From NCBI GenBank assembly GCA_015057635.1, contig SVEB01000056.1, forward strand, positions 1-41,278: a stretch of DNA of 41,278 nucleotides, read 5' to 3'. The notes beneath the pieces are model-generated. The model was not told the origin of the DNA and made no database searches. It saw only the letters and a list, made by a program, of their open reading frames with translations. Of this stretch, positions 8,508 through 15,978 are shown piece after piece. The stretch's first letter is position 1. Every line of letters starts with the position of its first letter. The DNA comes from Lachnospiraceae bacterium. GTDB taxonomy: Bacteria > Bacillota > Clostridia > Lachnospirales > Lachnospiraceae. The position numbers and the translations under genes were made by a program.

Positions 8508-9980
8508 ATGTATTATATTGGTGTAGATCTTGGGACTTCTTCCGTGAAACTGGTATTGATGGAGGAAAGCGGCGAGATAAAGAACATTGTATCAAAGGAG
8601 TATCCATTATATTTTCCGAACCCAGGATGGTCCGAGCAGAAGCCGGAAGACTGGTTTTCACAGTTCGTAGAAGGAATCAGGGAATTATTGGAAGGATTTG
8701 ATACATCTAAGGTTGACGGGATCAGCTTTGGAGGACAGATGCATGGCCTTGTTCTTTTAGATGAGAACGATCAGGTATTGCGTCCGGCTATTTTATGGAA
8801 TGACGGAAGAACAGCAAAGGAATGTGATTACTTAAATCATGTAATAGGAAGAGAGAAGATTTCTTTTTACACCGCCAATATGGCCCTGACTGGATTTACG
8901 GCGCCAAAGATTCTATGGGTGAAGGAACATGAGCCGGAGATCTTTAAAAAGATTGCAAAGATCATGCTTCCAAAGGACTATCTTGCTTATAAAATAAGCG
9001 GAACATTCTGCACGGATGTTTCCGATGCGTCCGGCATGCTTTTATTTGATGTAAAGAATCGCTGCTGGTCCGAAGAAATGATTGAGATCGTGGGGATAAA
9101 GAGAGAGCAGTTAGCAACTGTATACGAAAGCTATGAAGTAGTTGGAACGCTTACAAAGAAAGCAGCGGATCTTTTAAATCTTCCACAAAGCGTGAAGGTG
9201 ATTGCAGGAGCCGGAGATAATGCAGCGGGTGCGGTGGGAACCGGTACTTTAAAACACGGCATGTGCAGCGTATCTCTTGGTACATCCGGTACCGTATTTA
9301 TCGCAACGGACCATTTTGCGGTCGATGATAAGAATGCGATGCATTCCTTTGATCATGCCAATGGAAAATACCATTTCCTTGGATGTATGTTATCCGCAGC
9401 CAGTGCGAATAAATGGTGGATGGACGAGATCATCGGAACAAAGGATTATGCAAAGGAACAGGAAGGAATTAAGACACTTGGCGAGAACAACGTATTCTTC
9501 CTTCCATATCTGATGGGAGAACGTACTCCTCATAATAATCCGAATGCAAGAGGAACCTTTATCGGCATGACAATGGATACAAGCCGTGCAGATATGACAC
9601 AGGCAGTTTTAGAAGGCGTTACCTTTGCCCTTCGCGATGCGCTTGAAATCGCAAGAGGCTTTGGTGTTACAATCGAACGGGTTCGTGTCAACGGCGGCGG
9701 GGCAAAGAGTCCTCTTTGGTGCAAAATGATCGCGAATATCATGAACGTGAAAGTAGACAAGATCAATTCGGAAGAAGGACCTGGCTTTGGTGCTGCAATC
9801 TTAGCGGCAGTAGGATGCGGCAAGTTTGCTTCCGTGGAAGAGGCATCGGAGAAACTGATTAAGGTAGTAAGCACAGTGGAACAGACACCGGAATTAGTGG
9901 ACAAATACGAGAAGAAATATCAGATCTTTAGACAGATCTATCCGGCATTAACCGACGTTTATGATCAGATGAGCAAGTAA
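8508..9980 (+). CDS. xylB: Xylulokinase
   Basis: 490 residues, FGGY carbohydrate kinase that phosphorylates D-xylulose into the pentose phosphate pathway. The ATG at 8508 follows TGGGAGG at 8496-8502; the frame stays open back to 8421 but those codons overlap the promoter. Visible: MYYIGVDLGTSSVKL (N-terminal phosphate loop), FGGQMHGLV, LPKDYLAYKISG, GAGDNAAGAVGTG, SLGTSGTVF and RVNGGGAKSPLW. Length and motifs fit XylB better than glycerol kinase. No xylose isomerase or transporter lies next to it, so the gene may serve a scattered regulon under the divergent ROK repressor. Confidence 0.93.
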   Translation: MYYIGVDLGTSSVKLVLMEESGEIKNIVSKEYPLYFPNPGWSEQKPEDWFSQFVEGIRELLEGFDTSKVDGISFGGQMHGLVLLDENDQVLRPAILWNDGRTAKECDYLNHVIGREKISFYTANMALTGFTAPKILWVKEHEPEIFKKIAKIMLPKDYLAYKISGTFCTDVSDASGMLLFDVKNRCWSEEMIEIVGIKREQLATVYESYEVVGTLTKKAADLLNLPQSVKVIAGAGDNAAGAVGTGTLKHGMCSVSLGTSGTVFIATDHFAVDDKNAMHSFDHANGKYHFLGCMLSAASANKWWMDEIIGTKDYAKEQEGIKTLGENNVFFLPYLMGERTPHNNPNARGTFIGMTMDTSRADMTQAVLEGVTFALRDALEIARGFGVTIERVRVNGGGAKSPLWCKMIANIMNVKVDKINSEEGPGFGAAILAAVGCGKFASVEEASEKLIKVVSTVEQTPELVDKYEKKYQIFRQIYPALTDVYDQMSK

Positions 9981-9985
9981 GGAGT

Positions 9986-10020
9986 AAGGCAGATGACTTA
10001 GGTTGTCTGCCTTATTTTTA
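9986..10020 (+). terminator. Intrinsic terminator of xylB
   Basis: AAGGCAGA/TCTGCCTT stem (9986-9993 with 10006-10013) followed by TATTTTTA, starting 6 bases after the stop codon. Confidence 0.8.
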
Positions 10021-10152
10021 TGTCCTCTCTTATGTTCTTATAGGAATCTGCGGGGGCCTATTTATGTTATGAAAAACCGGTGATAAGTTTAAGTATATAA
10101 ATGAAAGCGGAGTGGGAAGATAAGGATAGATAAAATCTTTCACTGGGTGAAC

Positions 10153-10181
10153 TTGAAAGAATTGCATAAAATTGATATAAT
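10153..10181 (+). promoter_or_regulatory. Promoter of the methyltransferase-hslO pair
   Basis: TTGAAA (10153-10158), 17-nt spacer, TATAAT (10176-10181), giving a leader of about 100 nt. The rest of the interval 10021-10290 shows nothing else I can name. Confidence 0.75.
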
Positions 10182-10290
10182 AGGACAGATTTAAATGAAT
10201 GAAAAGAATGGAAGAAAGAAGTGTCTGCGCTTTCCTAAGAGGGAAAAGGCTGCACATTATTTTGAACATTCAGGAAATAAGGAGTGCACT

Positions 10291-11190
10291 ATGCAGGCAT
10301 ATACCGGTTTTGCAGATGTTTATGATACATTTATGGATAATGTCCCATACGATGAATGGGCAGAGTATTTAGCAGAGTTATTAGAGGAATACGGGGTTAC
10401 GGAAGGGCTTGTGTTAGAGCTTGGATGCGGCACCGGAAGCATTACAAGAAGACTTGCGAAGAAAGGCTATGATATGATCGGAATTGATAATTCCGAGGAA
10501 ATGTTAGAAATCGCAAGACAAAAGGAATATGAGTCCGAAGAGTATGACGAAGAGGACGAGTATGATGAAGAAGCGGATATGGCGGATGACGAAACTGTAT
10601 TTGATGAAGAGTTTGATGCGGCGGAAGCAGAAGGCGAAGGCATGCTTCCTGGCATTCTTTATTTAGAGCAGGATATGAGAGAGTTTGAGCTGTTTGGAAC
10701 CGTTGCTGCGGTTGTCAGCATCTGTGACAGCATGAACTATATCACAAGCGAAGACGATTTAAAAAAAGTATTCAAGCTTGTGAATAACTACTTAGATCCA
10801 AGCGGCTTATTTATTTTTGATATGAACACCGTGCATAAGTACCGTGACGTGATGGGAGATACCGTTATCGCGGAAAACAGGGAAGATTGCAGTTTTATCT
10901 GGGAAAATTATTATCATGAAGAAGAAATGATCAACCAGTATGACGTGACCATTTACAAGAAGGCCGATTATGAATCAGAAGACGGGGAACCGGATTTATA
11001 TGAACGATTCAAAGAAACACACTATCAGAAAGCATATGAGCTTGAGACGGTGAAACGTTTGTTACAGGAAGCGGGAATGGAATTCGTGACCGCATATGAG
11101 GTATGTTCCAAGAAAGCTCCGGATGCGGATACAGAACGTATGTATATTGTAGCAAGAGAGAAAAAACAGGAAAATAAGCTATACGTGTAA
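10291..11190 (+). CDS. Class I SAM-dependent methyltransferase with acidic insertion
   Basis: 299 residues. The start at 10291 follows AAGGAG (10279-10284); the frame is open further upstream but without a ribosome site. SAM-binding motif I is VLELGCGTGS (residues 41-50), with GIDNSEEML following as motif II. Between these and the next core strand (LYLEQDMREFEL) there is a strongly acidic insert of about 38 residues (about 80-118), rich in Asp, Glu and Tyr. The rest looks like the methyltransferase domain 25/11 group. The substrate is unknown. It is followed 18 bp later by hslO, probably in one transcript. Confidence 0.85.
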   Translation: MQAYTGFADVYDTFMDNVPYDEWAEYLAELLEEYGVTEGLVLELGCGTGSITRRLAKKGYDMIGIDNSEEMLEIARQKEYESEEYDEEDEYDEEADMADDETVFDEEFDAAEAEGEGMLPGILYLEQDMREFELFGTVAAVVSICDSMNYITSEDDLKKVFKLVNNYLDPSGLFIFDMNTVHKYRDVMGDTVIAENREDCSFIWENYYHEEEMINQYDVTIYKKADYESEDGEPDLYERFKETHYQKAYELETVKRLLQEAGMEFVTAYEVCSKKAPDADTERMYIVAREKKQENKLYV

Positions 11191-11208
11191 TAGAAGGAAG
11201 GTAGTATT

Positions 11209-12090
11209 ATGACAGATTATATTGTAAGAGCAACGGCTGCTAACAGCCAGATTCGTGCGTTCGCATGTACAACAAGAAACTTAGTGGAATTCGCAAGAAA
11301 CGCACACGGCACAAGCCCGGTTGTGACAGCAGCATTAGGCCGTATGTTAACCGGCGGTGCTATGATGGGGTCTATGATGAAAGGTGACAAAGACCTTTTA
11401 ACGTTAAAGATCAACAGCGATGGACCAATCCAGGGAATTACTGTGACAGCGGATGCAAAGGCAAATGTGAAAGGCTATGCGCTTCATAATGACGTGATGC
11501 TTCCACCAACCCCAGCCGGCAAGTTAGATGTGGGCAAGGCTGTCGGAAAAGGTGTTTTAAGCGTAATCAAGGATATGGGCTTAAAAGAGCCATACGTTGG
11601 TCAGATTGATTTACAGACAGGCGAGATTGCAGAGGATTTAACTTACTATTTTGCAGTCAGTGAACAGGTTCCTTCTTCCGTAGCACTTGGCGTTCTTATG
11701 AATAAGGATAATACGGTAAAATGTGCGGGCGGATTTATTCTGCAGTTAATGCCATTCGCAGATGAAGAAGTAATCAGTAAGTTAGAAGCAAAGATCGGGG
11801 AGATCAGCTCCGTGACTTCTATGCTTGATCAGGGCATGACTCCGGAAATGATCTTAGAACACGTGTTAGGCGATTTCGGACTTGAAATCCACGATAAGAT
11901 AGAAACACAGTTTACATGTAACTGCGAGAAGAAGAGAGTGGAAAAAGCGATCATCAGCATCGGCAAGAAGGAGATCGAGGAAATGATCGCTGATGATAAG
12001 CCGATCGAAGTGAATTGCCATTTCTGCAATACCAACTACCAGTTCTCCGTTGATGAACTCAAAGACCTCTTGAAGAAGGCTTCTAAGTAG
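11209..12090 (+). CDS. hslO: Hsp33 redox-regulated molecular chaperone
   Basis: 293 residues, the usual Hsp33 length. In the family, oxidation releases a zinc ion and forms disulfides, turning the protein into a holdase that protects unfolding proteins under oxidative stress. The four zinc cysteines are present near the C-terminus as CNC (about residue 240) and CHFC (about residue 270). The N-terminal core shows GRMLTGGAMMGSM and a GPIQG motif. The ribosome site GAAGGAAGG precedes the ATG at 11209. It is cotranscribed with the upstream methyltransferase and followed by a strong hairpin terminator at 12181. Confidence 0.96.
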   Translation: MTDYIVRATAANSQIRAFACTTRNLVEFARNAHGTSPVVTAALGRMLTGGAMMGSMMKGDKDLLTLKINSDGPIQGITVTADAKANVKGYALHNDVMLPPTPAGKLDVGKAVGKGVLSVIKDMGLKEPYVGQIDLQTGEIAEDLTYYFAVSEQVPSSVALGVLMNKDNTVKCAGGFILQLMPFADEEVISKLEAKIGEISSVTSMLDQGMTPEMILEHVLGDFGLEIHDKIETQFTCNCEKKRVEKAIISIGKKEIEEMIADDKPIEVNCHFCNTNYQFSVDELKDLLKKASK

Positions 12091-12180
12091 TAACTCAAAA
12101 AAGAGTTAGGGATGTCACCCGCGCCCCATGCCTGCATCAGGGGGGCAAAAGGATTACGATGTTCGGACAAAAGAGCTGAT
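12091..12180. repeat. Small hairpins and conserved flank of the post-hslO palindromic element
   Basis: TAACTC/GAGTTA with an A6 loop (12091-12108), then GCCCC/GGGGC with an inner ATGC/GCAT (12123-12146), then ATGTTCGGAC (12159-12168). The last motif recurs beside the second member of the hairpin family at 34430-34439. No gene here. Confidence 0.5.
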
Positions 12181-12252
12181 AAAAGCCAGGAATTCTTAGA
12201 CTATTAGACAGGAAAGCGCTGTCTAATAGTCCCAGAATTCCTGGCTTTTTTT
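12181..12252 (+). terminator. Long nested hairpin (CTATYAGACAG family), likely hslO terminator
   Basis: Arms 12181-12211 and 12219-12249 pair at 29 of 31 positions around a 7-nt loop. The inner part is CTATTAGACAG/CTGTCTAATAG; the outer part (GCCAGGAATTC) is specific to this copy. A run of eight Ts at 12245-12252 makes it a credible intrinsic terminator. Its core recurs at 34474 and 34677. Confidence 0.8.
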
Positions 12253-12367
12253 GCACGTCGCCGGTGTAAGGAGAGGGCGGCACCACAAGGCGGAAGGCGG
12301 AGCGGCCATGGAGTGATGGGAGCAAAGGAGATTTACCTTATGTATGTGGATTGATAGGGGCAATGTG

Positions 12368-12937
12368 TCAGGCTTGTGAGGTGCAAAAGTCCTCAAAGAG
12401 GATTGAGTAGTAGCTGGCGTCGCAGATGCCCTGGTTGTTAAAGTCGGATTGGCGGAGGGTGCCTTCGTATTGCATGCCGCATTTTCTCATGACGGCACCG
12501 GAGTTTGGATTTTTAGGGTCGTGGCGGGATTCGATACGGTTAAGGCCTACTTCGGTAAAAAGGTAGGTAATGACGGATTTTAGGGCTTCGGATGTGATCC
12601 CCTGATGCCACCAGTTTCGGCCGATACAGTAGCCGATATGGGCCGTTTTTAGCGTGTCGTCGATGGAATTGTTTACACCGATGCAGCCAATTGGTTTGTT
12701 GTTATTGTCTTTTGGGACAATGGCCCATTGATAGTAGGATGGGGTTTGATAGTTTGGAATCCATTCGTCTAGAATGGACTCGCTTACCGAGATATCTTTA
12801 TGTACGGGCCACATGAGATATTTTGTGACTTCTTCATCGGATGCCCAGTTCTGATACATGGCGGGTGCATCTTCTTTTGTGAAGGGACGCAGGATTAAGC
12901 GAGATGTCTCTAGATATTTGGTACCTTTATGCTTCAT
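12368..12937 (-). CDS. GNAT-family N-acetyltransferase (RimJ/RimL type)
   Basis: 189 residues, Acetyltransf_3 fold. The ATG at 12937 is preferred over one 39 bp upstream because AAGGAGG lies 8 bases before it. Visible: LETSRLILRPFTKEDAPAMY at the N-terminus, then IGYCIGRNWWHQGITSEALK (the acetyl-CoA pyrophosphate loop region) and RIESRHDPKNPNSGAVMRKC, both typical of the RimJ/RimL subgroup. Such enzymes acetylate ribosomal protein N-termini, antibiotics or small amines; the substrate is not predictable here. It stands alone, on the opposite strand to hslO, with a hairpin upstream at 13066. Confidence 0.9.
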   Translation of the reverse strand: MKHKGTKYLETSRLILRPFTKEDAPAMYQNWASDEEVTKYLMWPVHKDISVSESILDEWIPNYQTPSYYQWAIVPKDNNNKPIGCIGVNNSIDDTLKTAHIGYCIGRNWWHQGITSEALKSVITYLFTEVGLNRIESRHDPKNPNSGAVMRKCGMQYEGTLRQSDFNNQGICDASYYSILFEDFCTSQA

Positions 12938-13065
12938 AAATAATTCCTCCTTTTTCGTTGGTGATAGATTAATCATACCATATTTAAGAGGCTTTGGCGT
13001 TAAAATCTGGAATGAGATGATGGGGGCAATGTAATGAGGATGTACTTGGAAGCAGGGATTTTGAG

Positions 13066-13115
13066 GTTTTGATTACTAGGAAGGAAGATATGCGTGGTTT
13101 CCTAGTAATCAAAAC
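13066..13115. repeat. 17-bp perfect hairpin between two minus-strand genes
   Basis: Arms 13066-13082 and 13099-13115 (GTTTTGATTACTAGGAA and complement) with a 16-nt loop. It lies 25 bases beyond the stop of the Ntn hydrolase. There is no clear T tract on the minus strand, so the terminator role is only likely. Confidence 0.6.
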
Positions 13116-13139
13116 AAACGGTGATGCAGGCATTGAAGT

Positions 13140-14129
13140 CTAAAACTGTTCAAAGAAGATGGGAAGTCGTATCAGGCTTCCAAGAAAGATCGGAAGTTTG
13201 CGGCTACTATAATAGTCCCACAGACTTACCTTTGCGATATGATCGTTTTCATGTGTTTTGAAATAGTACTCACATGTTTTGGTATCCATAAGAGCGGTAT
13301 ATTTTGTATAGTCAAAGGTCCCTTTTGCTGTTATGACGACTCCTTTTGGGATGGAGACACAAGAGAGAATCTGAAAGACTGTCATGATAGTTTCGGCCTG
13401 ACTTTTTGAGGGCTGTATATGTGTTTTGATAAATGATGTACGAACAAAACGATCCGGAGATGTAAATCCACCTGGAAGAGGTGTGCTTCCTGATCCTGTA
13501 CTAAGTGGTGCTACGGTTACATCGTTCCAATATGCTTTTGGTTGCTGTTCGACAGAAAGGTTACTATAATTTCTTAAATTAGTCATATGCCAGCAAAAGT
13601 CGGGGTTATTAGTCATGACTCCTATCGCATTATTGATCATTTTTAGACCAGCCTTTGTTTGTTCGATCACAACGGATCTCCCGCTTCGATCTGTCGCAAT
13701 CCAGTGCAAGGGATGAACAGTCTGGGTGATAGGATCCTGCTGGCTGATAATACAGATATTTTTTAGCAGTTCTTTCAAGTCAGCGATGGAACCGCATCGT
13801 CCTAGTATATAATGCAAAAAATCCAAGCAGCCAATCGCCTTTTTATCTTTCGCCCGTAAATCATAATCCGCGTATCCTTCAAAATACAAAGCCGCAGCAG
13901 CGAATCCTCTTTCATTTACACCATCTAAAAGGCTGAATGTATCCTCCTTCTTTTGTCCGATGCACAAAAAACTATAGCAGTCGACATACTTTTTCATAGT
14001 AGCACTGCTACACCATTTATAATTTTTCGGTATCACATAAAGTCCAGGCTGAACATCATAAGAAAAATCCAGTGTCCGTCCCAAGAAGTTCTCCCCATCC
14101 ATCGATTGTACCGTAATAGCAGTACACAT
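13140..14129 (-). CDS. Choloylglycine hydrolase / penicillin V acylase family amidase
   Basis: 329 residues. The start at 14129 is chosen because it places a cysteine at position 2 and follows GGAG eight bases upstream. These Ntn hydrolases use Cys2 as nucleophile after Met removal to cleave linear amide bonds. Visible: MCTAIT with Cys2, GRTLDFS with Arg18 and Asp21, TNNPDF (Asn174/175) with WHMTNLRNY, and SPDRFVR (Arg227/230). Position 82 is Tyr (ALYFEGYADY), as in penicillin V acylases, where bile salt hydrolases usually have Asn. No signal peptide is seen, so it is probably cytoplasmic. Family firm; bile salt, penicillin V or acyl-homoserine lactone as substrate is open. Confidence 0.9.
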   Translation of the reverse strand: MCTAITVQSMDGENFLGRTLDFSYDVQPGLYVIPKNYKWCSSATMKKYVDCYSFLCIGQKKEDTFSLLDGVNERGFAAAALYFEGYADYDLRAKDKKAIGCLDFLHYILGRCGSIADLKELLKNICIISQQDPITQTVHPLHWIATDRSGRSVVIEQTKAGLKMINNAIGVMTNNPDFCWHMTNLRNYSNLSVEQQPKAYWNDVTVAPLSTGSGSTPLPGGFTSPDRFVRTSFIKTHIQPSKSQAETIMTVFQILSCVSIPKGVVITAKGTFDYTKYTALMDTKTCEYYFKTHENDHIAKVSLWDYYSSRKLPIFLGSLIRLPIFFEQF

Positions 14130-14351
14130 AATCAAATCTCCAATACGCATAAAGATCCTATCCTTAATATATGTTTCGAAATCACATATGGTGCTTTAAG
14201 CCGTTAACCAAGCCCCATGCCCCGCTTGTCTCCCCATTTTCTCCTTACATTCGTCCGCTAATTCCATTTCCAATAAAATAAACCAGGTCTTTTGGGAATT
14301 CGGGGAATGTGGTAGAATAATGGATATAAAAGAAGATTTTGGGAGGTATAG

Positions 14352-15800
14352 ATGCAAAAAATGTTTACTTATGTAGCGCCGGAGCAGGCAGGGGTTCCTT
14401 CTGAGGCGATAGAACGATATTTAGATATACTGGATGAGCGAAGCGTAAATATCCACAGCTTTGTGATGATACGTAAAAATCAGGTATTTGCGGAAGGATA
14501 CTATAAGCCGTTTGGTCCTGATTTTCTACATAGAATGTACTCTGCTGGGAAAAGTTTTGTATCCATTGCGATTGGTATGCTGGAAGAAGAAGGAAAGTTA
14601 AAGATCACGGATAAGATCTGCGACTATTTTCCGGATAAAATGCCGGAAGACGGTGTGCATCCATATATAGCGGCTACACGTATTGTAGATATGTTACGAA
14701 TGGCATCTCCGCATAAGGCAACTACGTATAAACGATATGGAAGCGACGACTGGGTGAAATCATTTTTTGATATTGAACCGGACCATATCCCAGGAACGGT
14801 TTTCTGTTATGATACGTCTGCAACACATGTGCTTTCTGCACTGGTAGAGCGATTAAGCGGCATGGAGCTGATGGAATATCTAAGGATGAAATTGCCGGAT
14901 GAACTCAAGCCGTCTAAGGAAGCCTGCTTTTTAAAAGATCCGATGGGGGTATCCCAGGGCGGATCCGGGCTTATGTGTACAATGCATGATCTTGCGAAGG
15001 TTGCTTATCTTTGCTTACAGGGCGGGGAATTTAGCGGGAGACAGTACATTCCGGCAGAGTATTTAAAAGAGGCGACAAAGAAGCAGATGGATACCTTTAT
15101 GCATCCGGTTGTGGACGAGCAGCAGGGATATGGCTATCAGTTCTGGAGAATGCGAGAAGATGGTTTTGCGATGTTCGGCATGGGCGGCCAGCTTGCCGTA
15201 TGTTTTCCAAAATTCGATGCTCTTTATGTGACGACTGCGGATACACAAGGGAATCCGGCTGGGGTGCAGGAGTTATATAATGCATTTTATGACACGGTTT
15301 ATCCGTATCTTGAAAACAGGATAGAATGTGAACCGGGAGAGGCATATGAGCATCTGAAAGAGAGAGTTTCAAATCTTAAGAGAATGCCAATGCCATCTAA
15401 AAAGACAGAGGAAATATTGGATAAGTGGAGTCATTTCTGTAATCATATGTATCAAATGGATGAGAATCCGATGGGAATTAATTCCTTTACAATGGATCTT
15501 TTCGAGAATGGCGGAACAATCGGAGTCCACCGAAACGGTACCCGGTGTCAGATTCCATTTGGCTTTGATTCCTATACGCAATTTGAGCTTCCGGTAACGG
15601 GACAGAAGTGCATGTCATGCGCAGCATTTATGGAAAATGATGCCCTTCGCATTCAGGTGCAGATGATCGATCAGGTATTCGGAAGCCTGAAGGTGCATAT
15701 TAGATTTACCGAAGATGCGGTGGTAATCCAGCTGAAACGTGCAGGGGAAGGGGTATTCTTGGGATTGGAAGGCATTCTGACCGGGCATAAAGTAAGATAA
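14352..15800 (+). CDS. Serine hydrolase, beta-lactamase/class C-like
   Basis: 482 residues. An N-terminal beta-lactamase-fold domain has the SxxK catalytic motif SAGK (Ser64, Lys67) in MYSAGKSF, a candidate second-motif tyrosine at 153 (YDTSATHVL), and FGMGGQLAV in the place of the KTG/HxG motif. A C-terminal part of about 140 residues is outside the catalytic domain. No signal peptide is visible, so it is more likely an intracellular esterase or amidase than a secreted beta-lactamase. GGGAGG precedes the ATG at 14352. A TAGAAT near 14315 may be its -10 box. Substrate unknown. Confidence 0.88.
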   Translation: MQKMFTYVAPEQAGVPSEAIERYLDILDERSVNIHSFVMIRKNQVFAEGYYKPFGPDFLHRMYSAGKSFVSIAIGMLEEEGKLKITDKICDYFPDKMPEDGVHPYIAATRIVDMLRMASPHKATTYKRYGSDDWVKSFFDIEPDHIPGTVFCYDTSATHVLSALVERLSGMELMEYLRMKLPDELKPSKEACFLKDPMGVSQGGSGLMCTMHDLAKVAYLCLQGGEFSGRQYIPAEYLKEATKKQMDTFMHPVVDEQQGYGYQFWRMREDGFAMFGMGGQLAVCFPKFDALYVTTADTQGNPAGVQELYNAFYDTVYPYLENRIECEPGEAYEHLKERVSNLKRMPMPSKKTEEILDKWSHFCNHMYQMDENPMGINSFTMDLFENGGTIGVHRNGTRCQIPFGFDSYTQFELPVTGQKCMSCAAFMENDALRIQVQMIDQVFGSLKVHIRFTEDAVVIQLKRAGEGVFLGLEGILTGHKVR

Positions 15801-15832
15801 CAGAGCAGTATTATAAAAAGCAATCAATCGAG

Positions 15833-15960
15833 AGATGGAGAACGATCAAAGTAGGATAGTATCCAAGTGAAGTTATATCTAAGCAGGATACGATCCAGGC
15901 AGAGTACTATCAAAAAACAGAGATATCAAAGTAAAATACGATCAAAATAGAATACATTTT
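15833..15960 (+). repeat. Degenerate 16-bp tandem repeat, 8 units
   Basis: Eight consecutive 16-bp units (15833, 15849, 15865, 15881, 15897, 15913, 15929, 15945) with approximate consensus AAGYARRATAYKATCM, for example AAGTAGGATAGTATCC, AAGCAGGATACGATCC and AAGTAAAATACGATCA. The units diverge from one another, the first and last most, but the register never shifts. It fills most of the gap upstream of the debranching enzyme and ends 6 bp before its ribosome site. Confidence 0.75.
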
Positions 15961-15978
15961 GCGGATAGGAGAATGGAT

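Noticed and set aside
14205..14235. GCCCCATGCCCCGC stretch with CAAGC/GCTTG ends as a further member of the palindrome family
   Set aside because: It resembles flanking segments near 12123 and 34759 but lacks the CTATYAGACAG core and a long stem.
15833..15960. CRISPR array
   Set aside because: Units are 16 bp, contiguous and diverged with no spacers; no cas genes are present.
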